DNA of 64,000 nt, taken from positions 186,001-250,000 of the forward strand of contig JAPSJW010000001.1 of the NCBI GenBank assembly GCA_031177985.1, given 5' to 3'. Source of the stretch: Microbacteriaceae bacterium. GTDB lineage: Bacteria; Actinomycetota; Actinomycetes; Actinomycetales; Microbacteriaceae. The notes below the pieces were generated by a model that searched no databases, had not been told where the DNA came from, and was given only the letters and a program-made list of their open reading frames with translations. The position numbers were made by a program, and so were the translations under genes. Positions 42,771 to 51,896 of this stretch are shown one piece after another; positions within the stretch are counted from its first letter, which is position 1, and every line of letters begins with the position of its first letter.

Positions 42771-44418
42771 GCGGCCCGCGGGCGGCCTCGGCCGCGCCGC
42801 CGCGCGACTCGCCTCGGGGACGGTCGTCTCGCGCATGCTCGGCTTCGTCAACGCGCTCGTGCTGGCGCAGACGCTCGGCAGCGTCGGCCTCGGCGTCGAC
42901 GCCTTCTCGCTCGCCAATCAGCTGCCGAACAACATCTTCCAGATCGTCGCGGGCGGGCTGATGAGCGCGGTGCTCGTGCCGCAGATTGTGAAGGCGGGCC
43001 TCGCCTCGGACGGCGGCCAGGCGTTCGTCAACAAGCTCGTCACCCTCGGCACGACCGTGTTCCTCGGGGTCGGCGCCGTCGCGACCCTGGCCGCACCGCT
43101 CATCGTCGCGCTCTACTCGCAGCTGTCTCCCGGATCCGCCGACCGCGGGTTCGGCGCCGATCAGCTCGCACTCGCGACCGCGTTCGCGTACTGGTGCCTG
43201 CCGCAGGTGTTCTTCTACGCCGTCTACAGCCTCGTCGGGGAGGTGCTCAACGCCCGAGGTGTGTTCGGCCCGTTCACCTGGGCGCCCGTCGTCAACAACA
43301 TCGTCGCCATCGCGGGACTGCTTCTCTTCGGCGCGCTCTTCGGCACGGGCCTCGGCCAGGCGACGGCCGACACCTGGCAGCCCGAGATGATCGCCGTCCT
43401 CGCGGGCACGGCGACCCTCGGAGTCGCGCTGCAGGCGATCACGCTGCTGTTCTTCTGGCGACGCACCGGTCTCGGGTTCCGTCCCGACTTCCGCTGGCGC
43501 GGCGTCGGACTGGCCGCCACCGGACGCGCCGCATCCTGGACCTTCGGCATGGTGCTCGTGAATCAGCTCGCCGGCATCGTGCAGGTGAACGTCGCGATTC
43601 GCGCCTCGGGCGACGACCCGTCGGTGCGAGCGCTCGCGGTCACCTGGCTCATCGTGATCCTGCCGCACTCGATCGTGACGCTCTCGATCGTCACGGCGTT
43701 CTATCCGCGCATCAGCCTGCACGCCCGCGACGGCGACCTGCCGTCGCTGCGCAGGGACCTGTCGACGACGGTGCGCACCGTGGCGGTCGTGCTCGTCTTC
43801 GCGAGCGCAGGTCTGATCGCGTTGGCCTATCCATTCAGTGCCGTCTTCACCCAGAGACCCGCGGCCAACTTCGGCGAGGTCGCCGCCGTCGCGTGGGTGC
43901 TCATCGCCTACCTCGCCGGTCTCGTGCCGTTCAGCATCCTCTTCGTGCTGCAGCGCACCTTCTACGCCCTCGACGAGCCGCGCATCCCGTTCTGGAGCCA
44001 GGTGTTCCAGTCGACCCTCTTCGTGCTCGGGGCGATCCTCGTGTCGATGCAGCCGAGCTCCTCGATCGCCGTCGGCATCGCCCTCGTGACCTCCCTCGCC
44101 TCCCTCGCCCAGCTCGGGTTCGTCGCCCTCATCCTGCGGCGTCGCATCGGCGGCCTCGACGGGCGGCGGCTGCTCGTCACCATCGGGCGCTCACTGGTGG
44201 CCGCGGTTCCCGCTTTCGCCGCCGGGCTCGCCGCCGTGTGGGCGCTCGGCGCCTTCGAGCCGGGCGGGTTCGCCGTCTCGGGCGTCGGTCCGGCTGCGCT
44301 GGCGATCCTCGCGGCGGGAACGGTCATGGGGCTGGTCTACCTGGGCGGGCTGGTGGCCCTGCGCAGCCCCGAGCTGCGCGAACTGGCCGCCCCCATTCTC
44401 GGTCGACGCGGTCGCTGA
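42763..44418 (+). CDS. murJ: Lipid II flippase MurJ
   Basis: 551-aa MATE/MOP-type transporter with about 14 helices. RAAARLASGTVVSRMLGFVNALVLAQTLG at the N-terminus includes the conserved SRxLGF of MurJ, and the loop ANQLPNNIFQIVAGGLMSA is typical. It flips lipid II across the membrane for peptidoglycan synthesis. It lacks the long cytoplasmic kinase-like domain of the mycobacterial MviN. GTG at 42763 overlaps DUF6049 by 8 nt. Confidence 0.92.
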   Translation: MSRRPAGGLGRAAARLASGTVVSRMLGFVNALVLAQTLGSVGLGVDAFSLANQLPNNIFQIVAGGLMSAVLVPQIVKAGLASDGGQAFVNKLVTLGTTVFLGVGAVATLAAPLIVALYSQLSPGSADRGFGADQLALATAFAYWCLPQVFFYAVYSLVGEVLNARGVFGPFTWAPVVNNIVAIAGLLLFGALFGTGLGQATADTWQPEMIAVLAGTATLGVALQAITLLFFWRRTGLGFRPDFRWRGVGLAATGRAASWTFGMVLVNQLAGIVQVNVAIRASGDDPSVRALAVTWLIVILPHSIVTLSIVTAFYPRISLHARDGDLPSLRRDLSTTVRTVAVVLVFASAGLIALAYPFSAVFTQRPAANFGEVAAVAWVLIAYLAGLVPFSILFVLQRTFYALDEPRIPFWSQVFQSTLFVLGAILVSMQPSSSIAVGIALVTSLASLAQLGFVALILRRRIGGLDGRRLLVTIGRSLVAAVPAFAAGLAAVWALGAFEPGGFAVSGVGPAALAILAAGTVMGLVYLGGLVALRSPELRELAAPILGRRGR

Positions 44419-44447
44419 CGGGTCGGCCGCCGATCCTCCTCTGGTGC

Positions 44448-44473
44448 GGAATACCACGCGCCTAGGATGAGTT
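44448..44473 (+). promoter_or_regulatory. SigR/SigH-type promoter of trxBA
   Basis: GGAAT (44448-44452), exactly 18 nt, GTT (44471-44473) match the actinobacterial SigR/SigH consensus for thiol-oxidative stress. A TAGGAT element within the same stretch (44463-44468) could give a housekeeping start too. Confidence 0.72.
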
Positions 44474-44508
44474 GAACCGGGCAGATCACCGGAAACCAGG
44501 AGGGATCC

Positions 44509-45477
44509 GTGCGCAAGGTCATCATCATCGGCTCCGGCCCCGCGGGGTACACCGCCGCCATCTACGCGGCGCGTGCCGACCTCAAGCCCCTGCTCATCGC
44601 GAGCTCCGTCGAGTTCGGCGGCGAGCTCATGAAGACGACCGAGGTGGAGAACTACCCCGGCTTCCCCGAGGGCATCCTCGGCCCCGACCTCATGGTCAAG
44701 ATGCAGGAGCAGGCCGAGCGTTTCGGCACGGAGATCGTCTACGACGACGTCGTGTCGCTCGAGCTCTCCGGCGCCGTCAAGAAGGTCACCCTCGGCAACG
44801 GCGACGTGCACGAGGCTCTGTCGATCATCTACGCGACCGGCTCCGCCTATCGCAAGCTCGGACTCGAGGACGAGACGCGGCTGAGCGGCTACGGCATCTC
44901 GTGGTGCGCCACCTGCGACGGCGCCTTCTTCCGCCAGAAGACGATCGCGGTCGTCGGCGGCGGCGACTCGGCGATGGAGGAGGCGAGCTTCCTCACGAAG
45001 TTCGCCGACAAGGTGTACGTCATCCACCGCTCCGCGCAGCTGAGGGCCTCCAAGGTCATGCAGGAGCGTGCGCTCGCGAACCCGAAGATCGAGTTCCTCT
45101 ACAACAAGCGTGTCGAGCACATCTACGGCGCCGAGCTCGTGCAGGGCGTCGGCCTCGTCGACACCGTCGACGGCAGCGAGAGCACCCTCGACGTGAGCGG
45201 CCTGTTCATCGCGATCGGCTCCGACCCGCGCACCCACCTCGTGCACGGCCAGCTGGAGCTCACCGAGCACGGCACGATCGCGGTCGACGGCCGCAGCTCC
45301 CGCACCAGCATCCCGGGTGTCTTCGCCGCGGGGGACGTGCTCGACCCGACCTACCGCCAGGCGGTCACCGCCGCCGGATCCGGCACGGTCGCGGCCCTCG
45401 ACGCGGAGCACTACCTCGCCGCGCTGCCGGCCGAGGTGCTCGCACAGGCCGACGAGGCCGTTCCCGTCAGCGTCTGA
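44509..45477 (+). CDS. trxB: Thioredoxin reductase
   Basis: 322-aa NADPH-dependent flavoenzyme. GSGPAGYTAAIYAARA binds FAD, the redox pair is C133-A-T-C136, GGGDSAMEEASFLTKF binds NADPH and GVFAAGDVLDPTYRQAVTAAGSG is the second FAD site. GTG start with AGGAGGGATCC upstream. It reduces TrxA, which follows 53 nt downstream. Upstream lies a SigR/SigH-type promoter. Confidence 0.96.
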   Translation: MRKVIIIGSGPAGYTAAIYAARADLKPLLIASSVEFGGELMKTTEVENYPGFPEGILGPDLMVKMQEQAERFGTEIVYDDVVSLELSGAVKKVTLGNGDVHEALSIIYATGSAYRKLGLEDETRLSGYGISWCATCDGAFFRQKTIAVVGGGDSAMEEASFLTKFADKVYVIHRSAQLRASKVMQERALANPKIEFLYNKRVEHIYGAELVQGVGLVDTVDGSESTLDVSGLFIAIGSDPRTHLVHGQLELTEHGTIAVDGRSSRTSIPGVFAAGDVLDPTYRQAVTAAGSGTVAALDAEHYLAALPAEVLAQADEAVPVSV

Positions 45478-45530
45478 CCCAGACCCCAACCTGAGCCGCC
45501 CCGGCGGCCACACGGAGAAGAAGGAGAGCG

Positions 45531-45857
45531 ATGTCCCTCGCTAAGGATGTGACCGACGCGACGTTCGAGCAGGAAGTGCTCAACTCGCCCGACACGATCA
45601 TGGTCGACTTCTGGGCGGAGTGGTGCGGCCCGTGTCGCGCCGTCTCGCCGATCCTCGACAAGATCGCCGAGGAGAACGCCGACAAGATCAAGATCGTCAA
45701 GCTCAACGTCGACGACAACCCGCAGACCGCGATGAAGTACCAGATCACGTCGATCCCGGCGATGAAGGTGTACCGCGGCGGCGAGGTCGTGAAGACGGTC
45801 ATCGGCGCGAAGCCCAAGCCCGCCCTCGAGGCGGACCTGGCCGAGTTCCTGGCGTAG
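45531..45857 (+). CDS. trxA: Thioredoxin
   Basis: 108-aa thioredoxin with WCGPC at residues 31-35 and the cis-proline loop TSIPAM. RBS GGAGAGCG. It is co-transcribed with trxB and followed by a terminator-like hairpin. Confidence 0.96.
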   Translation: MSLAKDVTDATFEQEVLNSPDTIMVDFWAEWCGPCRAVSPILDKIAEENADKIKIVKLNVDDNPQTAMKYQITSIPAMKVYRGGEVVKTVIGAKPKPALEADLAEFLA

Positions 45858-45893
45858 TCCCACCGGTCGCCCGCGCTCCGCGGCGATCTCCCC

Positions 45894-45930
45894 GGAAGGC
45901 CCGTCGATCCGCGTGATCGGCGGGCCTTCC
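45894..45930 (+). terminator. Hairpin after trxA
   Basis: GGAAGGCCCG pairs with CGGGCCTTCC over 10 bp with a 17-nt loop, 36 nt after the trxA stop. There is no T-run, so termination would be Rho-assisted or weak. Confidence 0.55.
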
Positions 45931-45976
45931 GCATCCGGTCGATATCCTTGAGTGCATCCCTACGAACGGATGACGC

Positions 45977-47284
45977 ATGACCACCCGCGGCAACAACCTC
46001 GACCCCTGGTACGACTCCTACGCCGAGCGCACCGCCGGCCTCAGCGTCTCCGAGGTGCGAGCCCTCTTCGCCGTCGCGTCCCGCCCCGAGGTGGTCTCGC
46101 TGGCGGGCGGCATGCCGTATGTCTCCGCACTGCCCCGAGAGCTCGTGACCGGCGCGGTCGAGCGGGTCATGCGCGACTCCGGCCCCGCCGCCCTGCAGTA
46201 CGGCGGAGGGCAAGGCACCCCTGAGATCCGGGAGCACATCCTCGAGATCATGGCGCTCGAGGGCATCCGCGGCAGCGTCGACGACATCGTCGTCACCACC
46301 GGGTCGCAGCAGGCCCTCGACCTCGTCGCCAAGCTGTTCCTCGACCCGGGCGACGTCGTACTCGCCGAGGCCCCCAGCTACGTCGGCGCGATCGGCATCT
46401 TCCGCGCCTATCAGGCCGACGTGCAGCACGTCGCGATGGACGACGACGGCATCATCCCCGCCGCCCTCGACGAGCGCATCCGCTCGCTGCGGTCGGAGGG
46501 GAAGCGCATGAAGCTGCTCTACCTCGTGCCGAACTTCCAGAACCCTGCGGGTGTGACGCTCACGTGGCAACGCCGGCTGGAGGTGCTCGAACTCGCCAAG
46601 GCGAACGGCATCCTCGTCATCGAGGACAACCCGTACGGGCTGCTGCACTTCGATCAGCCGGCCCCGCACGCCATGCGTTCGGTCGAGGAGGACGGGGTGG
46701 TCTACCTCGGGTCGTTCTCGAAGACCTTCGCCCCCGGATTCCGTGTCGGGTGGGCGCTCGCGCCGCACGCGATCCGCGAGAAGCTCGTGCTCGCCGCAGA
46801 GTCGGCGATCCTCTCGCACAGCTCCTTCTCGCAGATGGTCATCTCGGAGTACCTGAGGGCCGCTGACTGGAAGGGGCAGATCGACACCTTCCGGGGCGTC
46901 TACCGCGAACGCCGGGATGCCATGCTCACCGCCCTCGACGACTACCTGCCCGACCTCACCTGGACCACGCCGAACGGCGGGTTCTACGTGTGGCTGACGC
47001 TCCCCGAGCACCTCGACTCGAAGTCGATGCTGCCGCGTGCGGTCAAGGAGCTGGTGGCCTACACGCCCGGTACCGCGTTCTTCGCCGACGGGGGAGGGCG
47101 CAACAACATCCGTCTCTCGTTCTGCTATCCGAAGCCCGAGTTCATTCGCGAAGGCATCCGTCGGCTCTCGAACGTCATCGACGGGGAGCTGGAGCTGCTC
47201 TCCGCCTTCGCGCAGACCGGCCCGCTGGCCGTCGACCGCAGTCGTCGCCGGGTGGTCGCCCCTCCGTCGAGCATCGGCGGATGA
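45977..47284 (+). CDS. PLP-dependent aminotransferase (MocR/ARO8-like, class I)
   Basis: 435-aa aminotransferase. It opens with a region DPWYDSYAERTAGLSVSEVRALFAV and has YGGGQGTPEIREHI, TTGSQQALDLVAKLFLDPGD, YLVPNFQNPAGVT, DNPYGLLHFD and the Schiff-base region GSFSKTFAPGFRVGW. Typical substrates of the family are 2-aminoadipate, leucine or aromatic amino acids; the specific one is unknown. The stop overlaps the ddl-like start by 4 nt, so the two are expressed together. Confidence 0.88.
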   Translation: MTTRGNNLDPWYDSYAERTAGLSVSEVRALFAVASRPEVVSLAGGMPYVSALPRELVTGAVERVMRDSGPAALQYGGGQGTPEIREHILEIMALEGIRGSVDDIVVTTGSQQALDLVAKLFLDPGDVVLAEAPSYVGAIGIFRAYQADVQHVAMDDDGIIPAALDERIRSLRSEGKRMKLLYLVPNFQNPAGVTLTWQRRLEVLELAKANGILVIEDNPYGLLHFDQPAPHAMRSVEEDGVVYLGSFSKTFAPGFRVGWALAPHAIREKLVLAAESAILSHSSFSQMVISEYLRAADWKGQIDTFRGVYRERRDAMLTALDDYLPDLTWTTPNGGFYVWLTLPEHLDSKSMLPRAVKELVAYTPGTAFFADGGGRNNIRLSFCYPKPEFIREGIRRLSNVIDGELELLSAFAQTGPLAVDRSRRRVVAPPSSIGG

Positions 47285-48237
47285 CGGCGGGCAGCGTGCG
47301 GCGGGTGCTCGTGCTCGCCGGCGGCATCTCCCACGAGCGCGACGTGTCGCTGAGGTCGGGAAGGCGTGTCGCCGACAGTCTCGCCGAGCAGGGCGTCGAG
47401 GTGGAGCTGAGAGACCCGGATTCCACCCTGCTCGCGTACCTCGCCGAGACCCGCCCGGAGGTCGTCTGGCCCGCACTGCACGGCGCAAGCGGTGAGGACG
47501 GCGCTCTGCGCGCGCTCCTCGAGGCGATCGACATCCCCTACGTCGGCTCTCGGTCGGACGCGGCGCGCCTCGCCTGGGACAAGCCGACGGCGAAGACCCT
47601 CGTCGCCCGCGCGGGCATCGCCACGCCACGGTCGATCGCGCTCTCGCGAGACGTCTTCCGCGAGCTCGGCACCGCCAGCGTGCTCGAGCAGCTGTACGAC
47701 GAGTTCCCCGGCGCCGTCGTGGTGAAGCCTGCCCGCGGAGGCTCGGCGCAGGGAGTGACCCTCGTCGACGACCCCGCCGCACTGCCCCGCGCGATGGTCG
47801 ACGCCTACAACTACGGCGACGTCGCGGTCATCGAGCAGAAAGTCGTCGGCACCGAGATCGCGATCGGAGTGCTCGACACCGGCGACGGGCCCGTCGCGCT
47901 GCCTGCCGTCGAGATCGAGCCGCTGTCGGGCGTCTACAGCTTCGAGGCCCGCTACAACGCGGGCGAGACGCGCTTCTACGCGCCCGCGAGACTGGCGGAT
48001 GACGTGGCCGCCCGATCCGCCCAGGTCGCCCTCGCCGCGCACCGCACGCTCGGCATGCGACACATTTCCAGGGTGGACCTCATCCTCGACAGCGAAGGCA
48101 CCGCGTGGTTCCTGGAAGCGAATGTGCTGCCAGGGCTGACCGAGACCTCGCTCTTCCCGCTCGCGCTCGAGGCGGCGGGTCACGACATCGGCTGGGTGTA
48201 CTCCGAGCTCGCCACCGCGGCGATCGACGACGCTTAA
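47281..48237 (+). CDS. D-alanine-D-alanine ligase family (ATP-grasp) protein
   Basis: 318-aa ATP-grasp ligase. VLAGGISHERDVSLRSGRRV, PALHGASGEDGALRALLE, VVKPARGGSAQGVT and FLEANVLPGLTETSLFPLA match Ddl-type enzymes. It is shorter than the usual Ddl (about 350-370 aa) and is coupled to an aminotransferase rather than to mur genes, so it may be a Ddl paralogue acting on another dipeptide. Peptidoglycan D-Ala-D-Ala synthesis is possible but not shown by context. Confidence 0.8.
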   Translation: MTAGSVRRVLVLAGGISHERDVSLRSGRRVADSLAEQGVEVELRDPDSTLLAYLAETRPEVVWPALHGASGEDGALRALLEAIDIPYVGSRSDAARLAWDKPTAKTLVARAGIATPRSIALSRDVFRELGTASVLEQLYDEFPGAVVVKPARGGSAQGVTLVDDPAALPRAMVDAYNYGDVAVIEQKVVGTEIAIGVLDTGDGPVALPAVEIEPLSGVYSFEARYNAGETRFYAPARLADDVAARSAQVALAAHRTLGMRHISRVDLILDSEGTAWFLEANVLPGLTETSLFPLALEAAGHDIGWVYSELATAAIDDA

Positions 48238-48257
48238 CTGCCGGTCAGAGCGCTTTT

Positions 48258-49601
48258 CTATTCGTCGAGCACGAGGGTTCCGCTCGAGGCCTCACGCGCC
48301 GCCGGACTGACGCTTCCGGTATGAGCGAAGTCACCCCACGCGTGACGCATGGCTCTTCCGCGGGCGTGCCAGTCGGCCCAGTCGACGCCGCCCACGAACG
48401 TGGTCGGCGCCCAGGCCTCTCGTGAGCCGAAGAGAAGGGCCACATCCATCGCGTGCACCGGGCCGAGTGCCGATCCCGAGGGAACGCCCCGCAGTTCGTA
48501 GACGAGCGCCCGACCCCCCGCCCGACGATGCCGTTCGGCGAACTTCCGGGCACTCCGGGTGTAGACCAGCGCAGTGGTCGGTCGCACGACCGCCGCCCCC
48601 AGCGCCCTCCGCACCTGCTTCCAGCGCACCGCGTGCCGCACGAGCGGCAGGACGCCGAGGTACAGGCCGGTCTCGTGCGACGTGGTGCCGATCAGGAGGT
48701 CGACGTCCCGCGCCGCCGAGCGCCATGCATCCTCGATCTCCGCTTCGGTCGGCAGCGGAGCCTGCCCGTACTGCACTCCGAAGGGCATACCGCCCCGCAG
48801 CCCGAAGCGCAGCGCTGCACGCTCCGCCGCGGCCTGCCTGCCGAGGAGCTCCTCCACGGGCGCCGTGCGGGAGAGCGGGCCGACCGCCCGGAACATCGCC
48901 CTCGTCATCCTCGAGCGCCGACGAGTGATCGCGAGCGGCGCACTCTGGACCACGGCACGTCGGAATAGGCCCCCTGCGCCGTTGGCGGCAATGAGATGGG
49001 CCACCGAATCACCTCCGGCCGACTGACCGGCGACGGTGACCGTGCTCGGGTCGCCGCCGAAAGCCGCGATGTTCCGCTGGATCCACCTCAGCGCCTCGAG
49101 CTGGTCGAGCAGGCCCAGGTTGGCGGGCACATCCTCGCCGTCGCCGAGATATCCGAACACCCCGAGCCGGTAGGTCACCGCCACGACGATCAGGCGCTGC
49201 TCGGCCACGAGCGCGCTCGGATCGTGGATGGCGAGGTCGCCGGCGCCCACGACGTACGAGCCGCCGTGGATCCACACCAGCACCGGGAGCCGGTCCTCCG
49301 GGGAACTGTCGGCCGGAACCGTGATCGAGAGGAACTGGCAGTGTTCGGAGAACGTCAGCGCGTCGTGGGTGCCTTCGAGCAGAAACTCGAGCACCGGCGA
49401 GCTCAGCTGGGGACTCGCCGGGGACGGCTCGAAGGCAGGGAAGGGCGACGGCTGCCCGGGCAGGAGCGTCACCGGCACCGGGGGCTCGAAGCGCTCCGCC
49501 CGGGCGTAGGGGATCCCGGTGGCGCGTATGACATCGCCGTCCACTCGCCCCGCGATGGCGCCGGCGGGCGCCCGGTAGACGCGGGTCTTGCGGTCACCCA
49601 A
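48258..49601 (-). CDS. Carboxylesterase/lipase family protein
   Basis: 447-aa type-B carboxylesterase fold. LVWIHGGSYVVGAGD is the oxyanion hole, GQSAGGDS holds the nucleophile serine, and VHAMDVALLFG near the C-terminus holds the histidine. It starts at a TTG at 49601, which is uncertain; no better in-frame start precedes GRVDGDVIRATGIPYA. It is convergent with the ddl-like gene. Natural substrate unknown. Confidence 0.82.
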   Translation of the reverse strand: MGDRKTRVYRAPAGAIAGRVDGDVIRATGIPYARAERFEPPVPVTLLPGQPSPFPAFEPSPASPQLSSPVLEFLLEGTHDALTFSEHCQFLSITVPADSSPEDRLPVLVWIHGGSYVVGAGDLAIHDPSALVAEQRLIVVAVTYRLGVFGYLGDGEDVPANLGLLDQLEALRWIQRNIAAFGGDPSTVTVAGQSAGGDSVAHLIAANGAGGLFRRAVVQSAPLAITRRRSRMTRAMFRAVGPLSRTAPVEELLGRQAAAERAALRFGLRGGMPFGVQYGQAPLPTEAEIEDAWRSAARDVDLLIGTTSHETGLYLGVLPLVRHAVRWKQVRRALGAAVVRPTTALVYTRSARKFAERHRRAGGRALVYELRGVPSGSALGPVHAMDVALLFGSREAWAPTTFVGGVDWADWHARGRAMRHAWGDFAHTGSVSPAAREASSGTLVLDE

Positions 49602-49619
49602 AGCGAATATGCCCTCTGA

Positions 49620-50567
49620 TCAGGAGAAACCCGGTTCGCCGAGTTCGCCCAGGATGCGGTTGAGGTCGCCGACCGTCGCGAAGTCAATGACGACCGTGCC
49701 ACGGGATGCCCCGAGCGTCACCTTGACGCGGGTGTTGAGCCGGTCGCTCAACCGCTCCGCGATCTCGTCGAGCTGTCCCTGGCGTCCGCCCGGCTTCGGC
49801 TTCGGCTTGCGCGCCTTCGGAACCTCGCCGGCGGCCGCTTCTGCAGCGCGCACCGAGAGGTCCTCGTTGACGATCTTGTCGGCGAGACGCTCCATGGCCT
49901 CGACTTCCTGCACCGACAGGATCGCTCGCGCGTGGCCGGCGGTCAGGACCCCGGCGGCGACCCGCTTCTGCACCGTCTCCGGCAGCTTCAGCAGCCTCAG
50001 GGTGTTGGTGATCTGCGGACGGGACCGGCCGATCCGTTCTGCGAGCTGGTCCTGGGTGATGCCGAAGTCGTCGAGGAGCTGCTGATAGGCCGACGCCTCT
50101 TCCAGCGGGTTGAGGTTCGCGCGATGCAGGTTCTCGAGCAGCGCGTCGCGCAGCATCGCCTCGTCGGCGGTGTTGCGCACGACGGCCGGGATCGTCTCGA
50201 GGCCGGCGAGCCGGCTGGCGCGCAGGCGGCGCTCACCCATGATGAGCTCGTAACGGGCGTCGCCCGGTGCGGCGCCCTCGCGGGGACGCACGACGATCGG
50301 CTGCAGCACGCCGAACTCACGGATGGAGTGGACGAGCTCCTGCAGCTCCTCCTCGCGGAACTCGGAGCGCGGCTGGTGAGGGTTGGGCACGACGTCGGAG
50401 GGCGCGACCTGTGCGAGCGTCGCGCCGGGCACCTGACGGAGGCCCTCCTCTTCGGCCTGCGGCGACTGCTGGTGCGGGAAGAAGACGTCGACCGGACGGC
50501 TGGGTCCGTCGTCGGTGGGGATGAGGGCGCCGATTCCTCGGCCGAGACCGGTTCGCTTGGTGGCCAT
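49620..50567 (-). CDS. parB: Chromosome-partitioning protein ParB
   Basis: 315-aa ParB with KRTGLGRGIGALIP at the N-terminus (ParA-interacting), the CTPase motif GERRLRASRLAG, and HTH QDQLAERIGRSRPQITNTLRLL. The C-terminal dimerization part ends FATVGDLNRIL. It binds parS at 51843 and 52524. Its ATG shares the last base of the parA stop (TGATG). Confidence 0.95.
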   Translation of the reverse strand: MATKRTGLGRGIGALIPTDDGPSRPVDVFFPHQQSPQAEEEGLRQVPGATLAQVAPSDVVPNPHQPRSEFREEELQELVHSIREFGVLQPIVVRPREGAAPGDARYELIMGERRLRASRLAGLETIPAVVRNTADEAMLRDALLENLHRANLNPLEEASAYQQLLDDFGITQDQLAERIGRSRPQITNTLRLLKLPETVQKRVAAGVLTAGHARAILSVQEVEAMERLADKIVNEDLSVRAAEAAAGEVPKARKPKPKPGGRQGQLDEIAERLSDRLNTRVKVTLGASRGTVVIDFATVGDLNRILGELGEPGFS

Positions 50568-51811
50568 CAGGCGGGAGCTCCTCTGCGTGCGATCTCCGCC
50601 GCGGCCTCCAGATAGGAGAGGGAGCCGGGGGAGTTGGTGTCGTAGCTGATGACGCTCTGACCGTAGCTCGGGGCCTCCGAGATGCGGACGTTGCGGGGGA
50701 TGACGGTGTCGAGCACCTGGTCCGGGAAGTGGTCCCGCACCTCCTGCGCCACCTGGTTGGCGAGGTTGGTGCGACCGTCGTACATCGTCAGCAGGATCGT
50801 CGAGACGGTGAGGTTGGGGTTCAGGTGGCGTTCGATCAGTCCGATGTTGCCGAGCAGCTGACTCAGCCCCTCGAGCGCGTAGTACTCGCACTGGATGGGG
50901 ATGAGCACCTCACGGGCCGCCACGAAAGCGTTGATCGTGAGGAGGCCGAGCGAGGGCGGGCAGTCGATGAAGACGTAGTGGAAGGGCTCGGGCGAGGAGG
51001 CGAGGAAGGCATCCAGCGCCGAGCGCAGGCGCTGCTCCCTGGCCACGAGCGACACGAGCTCGATCTCGGCACCGGCGAGGTGGATCGTCGCGGGCACGCA
51101 GTAGAGCGCCTCGAATTCGGGGCTCTTCTGCACCACCTCCGCGAGCTCGACGTCATTGACGATGACGTCGTACACGCTCGTGATCTCGGATCGGTGCTCG
51201 ACGCCCAGGGCCGTCGACGCGTTTCCCTGCGGATCCAGGTCGATGACCAGCACGCGCGCGCCGTGTCTCGCCAACGCGGCGGCCAGATTCACGGTGCTCG
51301 TCGTCTTCCCGACCCCGCCCTTCTGGTTGGCGATCGTGAAGACCCGCGTCGCGGGCGGAAGGGGCAGATCGGCCTGCGCGAGAGCCCGGCGACGACGGGT
51401 GATCTCCGACAGCTCGCGAGCCAGGGGAGTGGAGTCGTCGTATGCGGGCACCGGACGCTGCTCGGGCTCCGGCACGGGGTCCGGCGCGGGGTCCGCCGTC
51501 GGCATCTCAGCGCCCTCGCTACCCTCGGGCGTCGCCGTGCCCGCCTCCGGACCCGTCTCCGGGCTTGCGGATGTCTCGTCGACGGGGGATTCGTCCGAGT
51601 CCGCGCTGTCCGACTCGGTGGGGGAGTCGTCTTCGGCCACCAGCCGCTCCCCGTCGCCGCCCTCGGACTGCTCGAGCGTGCGGTCGGAATCCTGCGCGCC
51701 GCGGTGATCGGCGCCGCTGACATCGACCGGCGAGGGGAACTCCTGCTCCTCGCGGGGGAATTCGTCAGAACGGTCGTGCTGCTCGCCGTCGTACGTCGGC
51801 TCGTCGTGCAT
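50567..51811 (-). CDS. parA: Chromosome-partitioning ATPase ParA
   Basis: 414-aa ParA/Soj ATPase. The deviant Walker A KGGVGKTTSTVNLAA, DLDPQGNAS and VFIDCPPSLG are present. The first about 140 residues are an acidic, low-complexity extension (DSPTESDSADSDESP, ASPETGPEAG), longer than in most ParA proteins; the start is uncertain, with ATG at 51811 first. It drives segregation with ParB. Confidence 0.92.
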   Translation of the reverse strand: MHDEPTYDGEQHDRSDEFPREEQEFPSPVDVSGADHRGAQDSDRTLEQSEGGDGERLVAEDDSPTESDSADSDESPVDETSASPETGPEAGTATPEGSEGAEMPTADPAPDPVPEPEQRPVPAYDDSTPLARELSEITRRRRALAQADLPLPPATRVFTIANQKGGVGKTTSTVNLAAALARHGARVLVIDLDPQGNASTALGVEHRSEITSVYDVIVNDVELAEVVQKSPEFEALYCVPATIHLAGAEIELVSLVAREQRLRSALDAFLASSPEPFHYVFIDCPPSLGLLTINAFVAAREVLIPIQCEYYALEGLSQLLGNIGLIERHLNPNLTVSTILLTMYDGRTNLANQVAQEVRDHFPDQVLDTVIPRNVRISEAPSYGQSVISYDTNSPGSLSYLEAAAEIARRGAPA

Positions 51812-51842
51812 GGGGTGCTGCTCCTACTGCTGCGTGGCCGAT

Positions 51843-51858
51843 GGTTTCACGTGAAACA
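51843..51858. other. parS site 1
   Basis: GGTTTCACGTGAAACA differs from TGTTTCACGTGAAACA at the first base only. It lies between parA and rsmG, 32 nt upstream of the parA start. Confidence 0.85.
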
Positions 51859-51896
51859 TTCGTCTGGACCGACGATGTCGGGTGCTCCCGGCGGCG

